A stretch of 61,981 nt of DNA from Alphaproteobacteria bacterium (GTDB lineage Bacteria; Pseudomonadota; Alphaproteobacteria; Micavibrionales; Micavibrionaceae). Positions 33,262 through 41,530 of the stretch are shown piece by piece. Each line of letters opens with the position of its first letter. The first letter of the stretch is position 1. The notes under the pieces were generated by a model, which was given only the letters and a program-made list of their open reading frames with translations, had not been told where the DNA came from and did not search any database. The DNA is taken from the NCBI GenBank assembly GCA_021775915.1, contig JAJFGW010000010.1, positions 1 through 61,981 of the forward strand, written 5' to 3'. The position numbers and the translations under genes are program-made.

Positions 33262-35928
33262 TTACTTTGGTCGTACGCCATCCTGCCTCCGTTTTATTTC
33301 ATCGAGCCAGTTTTTTAACGTATCAATCTCAGTTTGAATTTGATCTGGATCAGGTAACGGACTTCCCGCTTCAAAGGACTCGCTATGTAATAGCCTTGAA
33401 CAACGACCATAAGCCTCCCGCATCGTGACACTATCTTCCATTTTTAAAACCGTAACCTGTGCCAAACCCTTAGTGTTAATCTTGTTCCCAAAGCGCCAGA
33501 CCACAGGTGATAAAGTTTTTTCAACAGACCGTTCCCACGTATCTCTCAACTGATCTTTTATAGAACGGACTGTTAGGTGCCATTGCTCTTGATTACCACG
33601 TTCGTGATGAATTTTTTCATTATCCAGCCGCTTTTGTATGCCCTCTATGACATCCTCGACAGGCTGTGCGTTCGCAGGCGGGTTTTGATGGCAGAAACCA
33701 GCCTTACCACTGCCCCGGCTTACACAACGATAAGACACTTGAACACCTTGTGCCGTACACGCCTCTTTTAGCCAGAAGAGAAAGCCTATGTGATGGGTAA
33801 AGACGATAACCTGTCTTTCTTTTGCTTCCCCCACCAGCCTTTCTGCAACGGCTTCACGGTGATTATGATCGAGTGAAGACACAGGATCATCAAAAACCAG
33901 TGCTGCTCTGCTCTGTGTTGTGGCTTGTTCAGCCAAAAACGCCGCAAGGGCTATGCACCGCTGTTCGCCTTCGCTTAAAACCATGCCCACTGAGGCATCA
34001 GGGTTAGCAATAAGCGAGACTTTAAAGTGTGGAACTCCGTATGAGGTCTTGCCTTGCTGTAGCTCTACTCTCAACTTTGAAACCTTCAGTTTGTCTATTT
34101 CAGAGGCAAATTTATCCCGAAGCGCATTAGTAACAAGCCGTTCAGATATTTCTGTGCTTTTAGCCGTGATTTGTGATGGATTTGTGTCTTTCAAAACAGC
34201 TTTAAGATGTTCGATCTTACCCCGTCTATCAACTTCCGCCAGCACATCCTCCTTAACAATACCCAACCACTCACGATCCTGTAGCCCTCTCAATTCTTGT
34301 GCAAGTCTCTTTCGCTGATCTGAGTCCTTTTCAGACTCAAGAGCAACGATGCGCTGCGTTAGGCTCTGGGTAAAGCGGTTTACCTCAGCAGCAGGGAAGG
34401 TTTCTATCTGCGGAAATTTATCTAAATCTGTTGAAGGATCATCTGTAAGCAGGCGAACACGTAACTTTGCCTGAATGATAATTTTCCTCAGTGTTTGCAG
34501 CAAATCTTCGTCACCGACTTCAGCTCTCAATGCGTCAATAATATGCGGGATGTTCCGGGCAGGAATATCTGTCGCCCGTAATTCCGAGATAACATGATCA
34601 CGCTTTACTTTGGCTTCGCTTTCTTTGGCCTTGGTATCATCTTTAACAAAACCTTCAAACCGGGTTAATCTTCCTGCCGCTTCATCGGAAAGTTCTTGAT
34701 GGCAGAGAACACACCTTGGATCATTGCCCTCCGTAACAGGAAAAGCGTTATCTGGATAGGCCGACTGTTCAGAATATTCTCGTGCAGCTTCCCACAACTC
34801 TTTCCAGATCTCAGAGCCTATATCCGGCAACGGCTCTTTCTTGAATAAGTCCTGTGCAGCAGCGGTAGCGGCATCTCTTTTTACCGCGTAATCATTCTGC
34901 AATTGGTGCAGGTTCTCAATTTTTTCATTTGAAACAGCACCCCGAATACCCTGTATCAGAAAGACATTAGCTTCAATCATACTTTTTTGCCGCCGCAAGC
35001 GATTGACTGTTTTCTCAGGGTCGGCTGCTAAATCTGTTTTTAATTGTTCAAGGCTGGTCAACTCATCCTCAGAGAGCACACACAGCAGCTCTACGGCATC
35101 TTTATCTGTACTGCCGTTCAGCGCGGAAATCGTCTTTCCTACCTCAGTATTAGAGCTACATTTTGGATTTTTAATCGTAGCAGGAGTTTCATTTTCCAGT
35201 GCTTTGACCTCATCGTTTAATCTGCCCTTTAAGCTTGAACAGGCGTTGTTTCCCAGTTTTGAAAGTAACTGCATCGGAAACGGCATATAGGCGACATCGT
35301 TTGCTTCGTTAATGTGAATATTGGCAGTGGCGGAGTCAAAAACACTGATAGCAGACAGCGCGGGGTTCGTGACCTCATGATGCTGCCATTGTGCAGAACA
35401 AGCGTTGCCGTTCACCAGATAATCCAATTCAGCCCGCGGTATGCCGGGGTTCTGCTTGTATACGTTAGGCAATACTTCGTCATGCTTGGGTGATCTCGAT
35501 CTACAGGCTTTTTTTAATATGCGGGCATAGCCAGATTTTCCTGAACCGTTGTCACCATATATGATCGTTAGGCCGGATTTACAAAAGGAAAGCACTTGAT
35601 CATCTGCTAAGGCGTTCACATCCTGAGCATTCTTTATGCCTTTAAGGATAACGGTATCCGTCATCGCCGCTGGGTCTTTTATGTCGTTCAAGGTGATGGG
35701 GCGACCCTCTTCGATACCTTTCGCCACTTGTAGAAGTTCGTCTATGTCCTCTTCATCAAGATCATTCTGTGTAGCAAGCCGCCGAAGCGCATCCTGCTGC
35801 CATGCGGGTCTATCGGCAGCCCATTCAACAAGCTCGGCAAGAACAACAGCCTCGTCGTTCTTCTGTTCTTGGTCTTTTGTTTCTTCATATGGAACTATCT
35901 TCAACTGGGAAGTTATGTTTGCCTCCAT
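33262..35928 (-). CDS. SMC/RecN-like AAA ATPase with CxxC hook (AAA_13/RloC-like group)
   Basis: 888 aa. Walker A at residues 125-132 (GDNGSGKS), an ABC-type signature around 650 (LSEGEQRCIALAAFLAEQ), Walker B at ~676 (ALVFDDPVSSLDH) and a following THH. Between them lie long helices and a zinc-hook-like C406-x2-C409 (CVLCHQEL), as in Rad50/RloC-type proteins. The last ~60 residues contain AYGRCSRLLHSE, an R-x5-H arrangement like HEPN nucleases. Such proteins in mobile elements are often anti-phage systems; no partner gene is evident. Function is inferred; the ATPase assignment is firm. Confidence 0.8.
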   Translation of the reverse strand: MEANITSQLKIVPYEETKDQEQKNDEAVVLAELVEWAADRPAWQQDALRRLATQNDLDEEDIDELLQVAKGIEEGRPITLNDIKDPAAMTDTVILKGIKNAQDVNALADDQVLSFCKSGLTIIYGDNGSGKSGYARILKKACRSRSPKHDEVLPNVYKQNPGIPRAELDYLVNGNACSAQWQHHEVTNPALSAISVFDSATANIHINEANDVAYMPFPMQLLSKLGNNACSSLKGRLNDEVKALENETPATIKNPKCSSNTEVGKTISALNGSTDKDAVELLCVLSEDELTSLEQLKTDLAADPEKTVNRLRRQKSMIEANVFLIQGIRGAVSNEKIENLHQLQNDYAVKRDAATAAAQDLFKKEPLPDIGSEIWKELWEAAREYSEQSAYPDNAFPVTEGNDPRCVLCHQELSDEAAGRLTRFEGFVKDDTKAKESEAKVKRDHVISELRATDIPARNIPHIIDALRAEVGDEDLLQTLRKIIIQAKLRVRLLTDDPSTDLDKFPQIETFPAAEVNRFTQSLTQRIVALESEKDSDQRKRLAQELRGLQDREWLGIVKEDVLAEVDRRGKIEHLKAVLKDTNPSQITAKSTEISERLVTNALRDKFASEIDKLKVSKLRVELQQGKTSYGVPHFKVSLIANPDASVGMVLSEGEQRCIALAAFLAEQATTQSRAALVFDDPVSSLDHNHREAVAERLVGEAKERQVIVFTHHIGFLFWLKEACTAQGVQVSYRCVSRGSGKAGFCHQNPPANAQPVEDVIEGIQKRLDNEKIHHERGNQEQWHLTVRSIKDQLRDTWERSVEKTLSPVVWRFGNKINTKGLAQVTVLKMEDSVTMREAYGRCSRLLHSESFEAGSPLPDPDQIQTEIDTLKNWLDEIKRRQDGVRPK

Positions 35929-36021
35929 TACCCTATGGCCAATGAATATAATTTTATTTTCAATAGTAATGAAATAGCAGAATTATTGTAATTTTGCTAG
36001 ATATTAAAGCTCTTTATGACT

Positions 36022-36612
36022 CTAAAACTCACTCAAATAATCCAGCGTCCATGTATCCTCACTGGGCTTCTCGGTCACCGTACAGGCGTATGAGCTTTGC
36101 ACTTTAGCTCCAAAGGCATTATTCGCCCTAAACGTCCCAGCAATGTCGTATGTATTCCCATTACTGGTTATGTGCGCTGTATTAGAGTCTGGGAAATCGA
36201 GTGAGCCGGGATCGTTTAACTCTTCTTTGATGAAGTGCTTACACATGTAATAGGCTTTTCTATTCTGATCTTTAGATATTTCGTAGGAGGATTGAGGCAT
36301 AAACGCACCCAAGAGAAAAATCCCCCCAACTAAAACGAGCAGAAGGTGCATTGCGGGGAGATCCGCTATTTTGAATTTATGCTTTAAGGTTTGGTAACCA
36401 TGTTTACCAACAAAGAAAAGTGCAAACCCTACTAGAATGAAAATCCCATCCCCCGAGATTATAAAATAGGATAAGGCTATTGCAAGGATCAGTATTGCCA
36501 GATCTTCCCATGCAGTTACTTTTCTCAATGGATTCTTTTGTCCGCAATGAGGGCATGATTTTGCATCCTTTGAAATCTCTTCATTACAAGTGTTACATAC
36601 CTCTAAGCTCAT
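36022..36612 (-). CDS. Zinc-ribbon membrane protein with C-terminal domain shared with its neighbour
   Basis: 196 aa. The N terminus has a zinc ribbon (CNTCNEEISKDAKSCPHCG), then hydrophobic segments (ILILAIALSYFIISG, LLLVLVGGIFLLGAF), then a ~75-residue outer domain with YYMCKHFI, LNDPGSLDFPDSN, FRANNAFGAK and YACTV. The C-terminal domain is nearly repeated in the next gene upstream (36688). Its cysteines probably form a disulfide. The start at 36612 is chosen for the GAGGG in front; the frame is open from 36627. Confidence 0.65.
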   Translation of the reverse strand: MSLEVCNTCNEEISKDAKSCPHCGQKNPLRKVTAWEDLAILILAIALSYFIISGDGIFILVGFALFFVGKHGYQTLKHKFKIADLPAMHLLLVLVGGIFLLGAFMPQSSYEISKDQNRKAYYMCKHFIKEELNDPGSLDFPDSNTAHITSNGNTYDIAGTFRANNAFGAKVQSSYACTVTEKPSEDTWTLDYLSEF

Positions 36613-36687
36613 CAATTTCCCTCGCATTTTTTAAAAGTAAAATAGCGCCGAGCTTTCACTCAGGTGCACTTTTGATTTTATGTGTCT

Positions 36688-37173
36688 TTAAAACTCGGAC
36701 AAATACAATAAGCTCCATGTACCTCTATCCCGATTTTCCGCTACGCGGCAAGAAAATGTATTTTGTATCTTCGCACCAAAGGCATTATTCGCCCTAAACG
36801 TTCCTGTAATATTATATGTATCGCCGTTGTTGGTTATACGCGCGGTGTTAGAGTTAGGAAAATCCAGCGATTTAGGATCATTTAACCGTTTTGCGATGAA
36901 CTGTTTACACATGTAATAGGCTTCTGTGTTTTTATCACCGCCTAGATTGATTGCTGAACAGCCTTTGAACAGTAGAAACAAAAAACACAGGAGAACACCC
37001 CACCAAACCCAATTAGGTATTTTCTTGGCCATTTCTTCTGCTTTTTTCTCGTTAAGTTTTTTTATCTCTTTTTTGGAAAGTTTATCGTACCCTCTCTTTT
37101 TGGCAATCATACGATCCCCCCACATAGCCAACACCAAGGTCATAGCAAAAACAATTAAAGCTAGGCTTTCCAT
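36688..37173 (-). CDS. Membrane protein, paralogue of the adjacent zinc-ribbon protein
   Basis: 161 aa. An N-terminal membrane segment (LALIVFAMTLVLAMW), a charged Lys/Glu stretch, a second segment (VWWGVLLCFLFLLFKG), then the shared C-terminal domain (YYMCKQFI, LNDPKSLDFPNSN, FRANNAFGAK, FSCRV, ending YLSEF). The N-terminal halves of the two paralogues differ completely. The ATG is preceded by AAAAGGAAAAGGAA and begins only 27 bases after the terminator of the structured RNA, so that RNA could be its leader. Confidence 0.65.
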   Translation of the reverse strand: MESLALIVFAMTLVLAMWGDRMIAKKRGYDKLSKKEIKKLNEKKAEEMAKKIPNWVWWGVLLCFLFLLFKGCSAINLGGDKNTEAYYMCKQFIAKRLNDPKSLDFPNSNTARITNNGDTYNITGTFRANNAFGAKIQNTFSCRVAENRDRGTWSLLYLSEF

Positions 37174-37195
37174 TTATCCGATTCCTTTTCCTTTT

Positions 37196-37228
37196 AAACA
37201 AAAAAAGACTACCAGATCACTCTGGTAG
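37196..37228 (-). terminator. Rho-independent terminator, minus strand
   Basis: A perfect 8-bp stem (CTACCAGA / TCTGGTAG, 37209-37216 with 37221-37228) is followed on the minus strand by TC and seven T residues. It directly abuts the long closing helix of the structured RNA and lies 27 bases before the start codon at 37173. Confidence 0.88.
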
Positions 37229-37430
37229 CCGGGTGTTAGTAACCGTCAATAGTGCAACGGCGCAGTGCTTTTAGCTTACGCCTGAACATAACACCGCCAC
37301 CCGGCCATAAGACCGAGAAGCGGCATCTTTGGTGCCCGTTCCTAATAGATGGAAAGATACCAATCACGACTGATGCCAGCCGCACTATTGAGGGGTTACT
37401 ACGCCCCAGCACTTCTCAAAGGAAGCACTA
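37200..37430 (-). ncRNA. Candidate novel structured RNA (~230 nt)
   Basis: On the minus strand, 5' to 3': a hairpin (37422-37429 with 37408-37415); a long closing helix (37382-37406 with 37231-37255, two uninterrupted runs of 10 and 8 bp); inside it hairpins at 37368-37381, 37325-37358, 37293-37324 (14 pairs, one mismatch, tetraloop) and 37259-37282; then the terminator. Eight pairs in these stems are G.U on the minus strand but A-C mismatches on the plus strand; only one candidate pair goes the other way. Promoter-like boxes (37437-37465) place the start near 37430, beside the first hairpin. It matches no RNA family I recognise. Confidence 0.7.
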
Positions 37431-37436
37431 CCGATG

Positions 37437-37465
37437 AACTTAATCTGTTACTGGAAAATAGGCAA
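37437..37465 (-). promoter_or_regulatory. Candidate promoter of the structured RNA
   Basis: Reading the minus strand: TTGCCT (37465-37460), 17 bases, TAAGTT (37442-37437). Expected start near 37430. A 20-bp perfect palindrome lies 12 bases upstream of the -35 box. The -10 box is weak. Confidence 0.4.
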
Positions 37466-37477
37466 GAAATTCAGAGG

Positions 37478-37497
37478 TTGTGCATGTACATGCACAA
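37478..37497. repeat. Palindrome copy 1 (TTGTGCATGTACATGCACAA)
   Basis: A perfect 20-bp palindrome just upstream of the RNA's promoter-like boxes. Its 14-bp core TGCATGTACATGCA recurs at 37804 and 38110. It is a probable protein-binding site (operator or replication-initiator site). Confidence 0.7.
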
Positions 37498-37803
37498 ATT
37501 TTATGAAGAGCCTGCCTAAAAAAGGGCGGTTTTCTACTTATGAAGCGAAGTAATCACCAGTACAGAGATTTTAAAAACACACATCCCCGAATCGTTATGC
37601 TTCTTACAGGGGGGTAAGACGTTAATTTTAATGCAATAGATTGAATACTACCAATATAGAAATTAACTAGAATTATTATAAAGATGACCGCGTAAAAGAA
37701 TCCACGAATCCGTGTTTTTTATAATATTTTTAGAATAAGAGCCTACTGGCATAGAGGTTTTGAATCCTCCCCCCCTGAATCAGAGAATCTCCCGCTAGAA
37801 TTA

Positions 37804-37817
37804 TGCATGTACATGCA
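37804..37817. repeat. Palindrome copy 2 (TGCATGTACATGCA)
   Basis: A perfect 14-bp copy of the core palindrome, 323 bp from copy 1. It is followed by a second small dyad (AACACA / TGTGTT, 37817-37831). No gene was found in this part of the 1.2-kb gap (37174-38364). Confidence 0.65.
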
Positions 37818-38072
37818 ACACACACTGTGTTGATAGTTCTAAAAAACTGTATTCATTTTTTGCTGACCTTCTTTTATGTGTTTCTTAAGTTCGGAACATT
37901 GAAACCCGATCCGCATAATAAGAGTGGTTATTCCCGCCCGATACAGCCCCGTACAGACGGGTAAATTCTTCTCATGGTATGGTGGGGTATTAAAGAAGCG
38001 TTCGCTCTAATAGACTACGTGATAATAAGATCTTTTTGCGCTTAGAATTAAGTCCCGCCGATTCATAAGCAA

Positions 38073-38098
38073 CAAAAAAAACTCCGCATAATGCAGGG
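38073..38098 (-). terminator. Possible minus-strand terminator
   Basis: On the minus strand a small hairpin (CCTGCATTATGCGG, with one bulged base) is followed by AG and eight T residues. It could end the integrase-repA transcript coming from the right. The stem is short, so the call is tentative. Confidence 0.4.
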
Positions 38099-38109
38099 TT
38101 TTAAATTTG

Positions 38110-38123
38110 TGCATGTACATGCA
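38110..38123. repeat. Palindrome copy 3 (TGCATGTACATGCA)
   Basis: A perfect third copy of the 14-bp core, 306 bp from copy 2, lying beside the possible terminator. A short open frame across here has no ribosome-binding site and odd composition, so I do not call a gene. Confidence 0.65.
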
Positions 38124-38301
38124 TTTTTTTTGCGGGGAAATGAAACTATCTTCGGTAGGGTGAGAATGAGGGATTTAAAGCCTAATGTCTTTAATAGTGT
38201 TACAACATTTAAAATGGGTGTTTGTATTTCATCTATGACCAATAACAGTTTCACACTCTGGAATTTTAAAATTAATTTTATTTAGTATTTACTCACCCAT
38301 C

Positions 38302-38342
38302 GGACACAGGACACCCCTTAAGGGGTATGTCCCTGTCTGTCC
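38302..38342. repeat. Long inverted repeat after the repA-like gene
   Basis: GGACACCCC-TTAA-GGGGTATGTCC with outer arms GGACACAG / CTGTCTGTCC forms a ~17-bp interrupted hairpin starting 23 bases after the stop of the RepA-like gene. No T-run follows on the minus strand, so it may be an RNA 3' end stabiliser or part of a replication origin. Confidence 0.5.
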
Positions 38343-38364
38343 TAGCGCTGGGCTTGCTCTGGTT

Positions 38365-39540
38365 TCATGTCTGTCCGGGTTTGTCCGGCTTGTCCACCAA
38401 GAAAATATTACCACCGTGAAAATCTATATATTCTGCGTCTTCTAGCAAAGGAATGACCCTCTCGTTAATGGTTTTCCTAATAGTGTCCTGTTTGTCCGTA
38501 TTAGAAATTCGCGCTTTTGTATAAGCTTCTTTAAACTCATCATAGGTAACAGATATAAGCTTTGGCCCTTTTTTACCCTTCAATCCTCTTCCCATAGGGC
38601 GCACCTTGCCTTTATCCCCCATTAACTCTGGCAGTAATTCATAACTTTTTTGTGCTACGCCCGTTAGCTTCCGTTTTTCTTTTGGTTTCTCATCTGTTGG
38701 AATTAAAACGCATGAGGTTATTTCTTCTCCATCTTGATCTTGTCCTATGGGGACTTCCTCTAATTTGAAGAAAAACTGTGTACCCGTTTTTCCGTCTCGC
38801 TGTTTTTTTATTTCTGCGACAATGATCCTATCTTTAGATTGTTTAAGCTCAATCTCTGTATCAACAGCCGCCTTGAGAGAGCTATGCCCCCTAAGCCCTC
38901 TGGCTTGATCTTTACCACTATGATGAATAATCAGTGTATGCGCCCCTGTAGCCTCTCTAATTTTGTCGCAGTTGCCAATAAAAGCCCCCATGTCTTCTGG
39001 GCTATTCTCATTACCCCCTGATAATGCGCGGCTTAAAGTATCAATCACAACCATCTCCACATTCTCAAGGGCATTTACTTTCTCAATAAGCTCTTGTGTA
39101 TCAGAATTCCCATTGCACAAATCAATACTTGTAGGGATAAGATAAAATGGCGCGGCATTATCTACATCATGATGCCTTTGAAAGGCCACCAAGCGTTCAA
39201 CAATTCCTATACCGCTCTCAGTGGCCACATAAACAACGCTACCTTGTTTTGTTCTGCAATCTTGCCAAGATTCGCCTCTGGCTATATCCAAGGCCATACA
39301 CAAAGCAAAAAATGTTTTTCCTGCGTTAGATTCACCATACAAGGCACTCATTGCGTTACAATCAAGGACTCTTTTAATCAGCGGCTCTCTCTTAGGCAGG
39401 AATTCTAGCTCCGACCAATGATAGAGTTTTAAACGACCTTCATTTTTATCTTCCGGTACAAAAGCATTGGCAATACATAACTCAACTGCCTCTAAACCTT
39501 GCACTACATGAAGATCATTAAAATCAATAATATCAGTCAT
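38365..39540 (-). CDS. RepA-like / AAA_25 family hexameric ATPase
   Basis: 391 aa. RecA-like fold: Walker A at residues 69-76 (GESNAGKT in ALYGESNAGKTFFAL), Walker B in VVIDTLSRALSG, HHSGKDQARGLRGHSSLKAAVD as in plasmid RepA-type and phage-satellite replicative helicases. The C-terminal ~120 residues are basic and may bind DNA. Start at ATG 39540 with GAGGTAAGAAC; a longer frame to 39579 overlaps the upstream gene. Its place after a Toprim primase-like gene indicates autonomous replication of the excised element. Confidence 0.82.
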   Translation of the reverse strand: MTDIIDFNDLHVVQGLEAVELCIANAFVPEDKNEGRLKLYHWSELEFLPKREPLIKRVLDCNAMSALYGESNAGKTFFALCMALDIARGESWQDCRTKQGSVVYVATESGIGIVERLVAFQRHHDVDNAAPFYLIPTSIDLCNGNSDTQELIEKVNALENVEMVVIDTLSRALSGGNENSPEDMGAFIGNCDKIREATGAHTLIIHHSGKDQARGLRGHSSLKAAVDTEIELKQSKDRIIVAEIKKQRDGKTGTQFFFKLEEVPIGQDQDGEEITSCVLIPTDEKPKEKRKLTGVAQKSYELLPELMGDKGKVRPMGRGLKGKKGPKLISVTYDEFKEAYTKARISNTDKQDTIRKTINERVIPLLEDAEYIDFHGGNIFLVDKPDKPGQT

Positions 39541-39544
39541 GTTC

Positions 39545-40402
39545 TTACCTCGGATATGAAAGCAGCGCATCAATCGCAAGCGCGGCTTCCCTTGCTTTTG
39601 TTAACCCCGGATTCTTATCTGTTTTGTAGTCATTGTCAGCGCAAATGATGATATGAGCATCGGGATATTTCTTTCTGAATATTTCAGCGATTGTTGGTAA
39701 GTTCCCTGCATTAAAGGCTACGACGACAGGCAGCTTTGTGGCCTCGTATATAGAGGCTGCTGTAGCATAGCCCTCGCAAATACAAAACTCATCCTCAACG
39801 GTTCCAATCACAAAGAAACAGCCCTTTGTCTTGCCCTCCTTTAAAAAACGCTTTTTGCCACTCTTATTTATAAATTGCAGAGAACAAAGTTTGTCGGCTT
39901 CATCATAAAGAGGAATGACCAATTCTAACCTATATAGCCGTAAACCATAGTTTTCGACCTGTTTCCTTTTGAGGTAAAGGTGTTTTCTTATTTCTTTTTT
40001 TTCATTTGATGAATCTTCCCAAATTGAACGTGCCTGCTTTTTTGCTGCTTTATGTTTTTTCTTTTCTTGCACTTTGTAGGCTGCATTAAGGCTTTCTATC
40101 TTCTTATCGTACCCCTTCTTTTCTTGTGCGCTTAAATGGCGGGCGTCCTTCATGCACCACGTTTGTTTTCTACCAAGCCGCCAACAGCCAAATATCCCGG
40201 TAGCGATGCCGTCTGTGTTAATCTTATAGAAGCCGCTTTTATCGTTCTTTTGATCGCCCCTTACATTGAACCTCTGCCAATCCTCAGTATCAGGAATAAT
40301 TTCATCATCAGTATAAAGTCCAAGCTCCGCCATTGCCCTCCGAAAGGCTTTTTCGTATGCAGGTATATCTTTCGAAGTTTCTCTTTCTCTATTTTTAGCC
40401 AT
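39545..40402 (-). CDS. Toprim-domain primase-like replication protein
   Basis: 285 aa. N-terminal: segment FNVRGDQKNDKSGFYKI and IFGCWRLG as in phage/plasmid primase N domains, then a Lys-rich helical linker (~110-140). C-terminal: a Toprim domain with the acidic E in CICEGYATAASIYEAT, FNAGNL and the D-x-D in IICADNDY. It probably primes DNA replication together with the RepA-like ATPase 4 bases downstream. It overlaps the AlpA-like gene by one base. Confidence 0.82.
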   Translation of the reverse strand: MAKNRERETSKDIPAYEKAFRRAMAELGLYTDDEIIPDTEDWQRFNVRGDQKNDKSGFYKINTDGIATGIFGCWRLGRKQTWCMKDARHLSAQEKKGYDKKIESLNAAYKVQEKKKHKAAKKQARSIWEDSSNEKKEIRKHLYLKRKQVENYGLRLYRLELVIPLYDEADKLCSLQFINKSGKKRFLKEGKTKGCFFVIGTVEDEFCICEGYATAASIYEATKLPVVVAFNAGNLPTIAEIFRKKYPDAHIIICADNDYKTDKNPGLTKAREAALAIDALLSYPR

Positions 40403-40626
40403 TACGCACCTTCCTGAATTCCGTTCTGTTCATCTATCCAGTGAAAAACTTTAGCTTCATCCAGAAGTACCTTACGGCCTATACGCCGGATGCACTGAGA
40501 GAACCCGTTTGTATCTGCGTGAAAGATTAAATGACGAACACCTCCCTCATTAAAAGCAGGGTGATGTTGTGTAAATTGTTTGATGGTAAGTAATGAACGA
40601 ACTTCGCTTGTGTTTTGATCTGACAT
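40402..40626 (-). CDS. AlpA-like small DNA-binding regulator
   Basis: 74 aa. The sequence LLTIKQFTQHHPAFNEGGVRHLIF, then RRIGRKVLLDEAKVFHWID, follows the pattern of AlpA/excisionase-type winged helices (helix-turn-helix, then a basic wing and a W-I-D end). It has a very strong ribosome-binding site (AAGGAGGCACAAA). In satellites such proteins control excision or the replication genes. Confidence 0.7.
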   Translation of the reverse strand: MSDQNTSEVRSLLTIKQFTQHHPAFNEGGVRHLIFHADTNGFSQCIRRIGRKVLLDEAKVFHWIDEQNGIQEGA

Positions 40627-40702
40627 TTTGTGCCTCCTTGTTGTTGATTGAGCGTGGGGGCATTTTAGGACAGTTTATTGCTGTCTGCACTCGCAGCTAA
40701 AG

Positions 40703-41530
40703 TCAGGCTTTTAAATGCGATGGCTTTTTCTTGACCTTGTAAAGCCCAGTAATCATCGCTTTGTACATATTTTGAATTCTTTGGGCGGCTAGAAGGTTTT
40801 TATATCCGGCGTCAGAGTATGCGTTTTCACCGATTTTGTTTCCGCACAACCCACCCAGTTCTTTTTTTTGCATGTCGGGATTCGCATCATAGGTATCGAG
40901 TACTTTTAAGTACCTCTTCCACTCACGATCTCTCTTTCTTAAACCTTGCTCATCTTCACCATAAAGCTCCTTTTGCCTTTGGTATAAAAGCTCTCCTGCC
41001 TTCTCTAGTTGGGGTTTTATAGGAAAATCTAGATCAAAAACAAAAACACCTTGAGCTTTAGATATAGGTAAATAATAGTCACCGTCTTCCGTTTCAACCT
41101 CAATGATATTCTCAATCTCATCAAAGTCTTTAATCATGTGAGGAAGGTCAAACTCTTTAACGAATTTGATGCTTGAATCGTAAGGACGATCTGGGGCATA
41201 GACTCCTACCAAGCACCACTTTCTTTTAAACTCAGAACCTAATATTTCACGTTTTGCTTTGCCACCGCTTAATGCTACGCGCCTGCGCCATTTATCATCT
41301 GTTTCGTTAGGCAGTTTTATAGGGCTGTATAGCTTTGCTTCTTCCTTCTTTTTCCAATCCGTGCCGTACCTCTGCTCAAGCTCTTTGGCATCAGATTTTA
41401 AGATTTCATACTCTTCCTGATATTTCTTATCACGCCTAAGAAACTCCCAAGCCCATCCCTCTAAAGAAAAGTCTTCATCGAGGTAAGCGTATGGGTCTGG
41501 CTCCTCATCAATTGCTTTATTAGTTTGCAT
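40703..41530 (-). CDS. Regulator-like protein with an EGWAWEFLRR N-terminal domain
   Basis: 275 aa. The start region SLEGWAWEFLRRDKKYQEEY matches the 'transcriptional regulator-like' N-terminal domain (DUF6499 type) found in alphaproteobacterial integrative elements, where a related protein activates excision. The rest (for example VFDLDFPIKPQLEKAGELL) is only loosely similar to known domains. It overlaps the integrase stop by 11 bases; an alternative start at 41548 exists. A role in controlling excision is inference from position and the first domain. Confidence 0.55.
   Translation of the reverse strand: MQTNKAIDEEPDPYAYLDEDFSLEGWAWEFLRRDKKYQEEYEILKSDAKELEQRYGTDWKKKEEAKLYSPIKLPNETDDKWRRRVALSGGKAKREILGSEFKRKWCLVGVYAPDRPYDSSIKFVKEFDLPHMIKDFDEIENIIEVETEDGDYYLPISKAQGVFVFDLDFPIKPQLEKAGELLYQRQKELYGEDEQGLRKRDREWKRYLKVLDTYDANPDMQKKELGGLCGNKIGENAYSDAGYKNLLAAQRIQNMYKAMITGLYKVKKKPSHLKA

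Noticed and set aside
37200-37430. Structured RNA as retron msr-msd, group II intron or 6S RNA
   Set aside because: No reverse transcriptase is nearby and no intron domain V-like hairpin is visible; the multi-hairpin shape inside a closing helix does not match the single long hairpin of 6S.
37481-38123. The three palindromes as a CRISPR-like array
   Set aside because: Only three short (14-bp) copies with ~300-bp unequal spacing and no cas genes; they are symmetric protein-binding-type sites.
38063-38285. Small overlapping reading frames on both strands in the 1.2-kb gap
   Set aside because: No ribosome-binding sites, biased hydrophobic or low-complexity sequence, and they run through the palindrome and a likely terminator.
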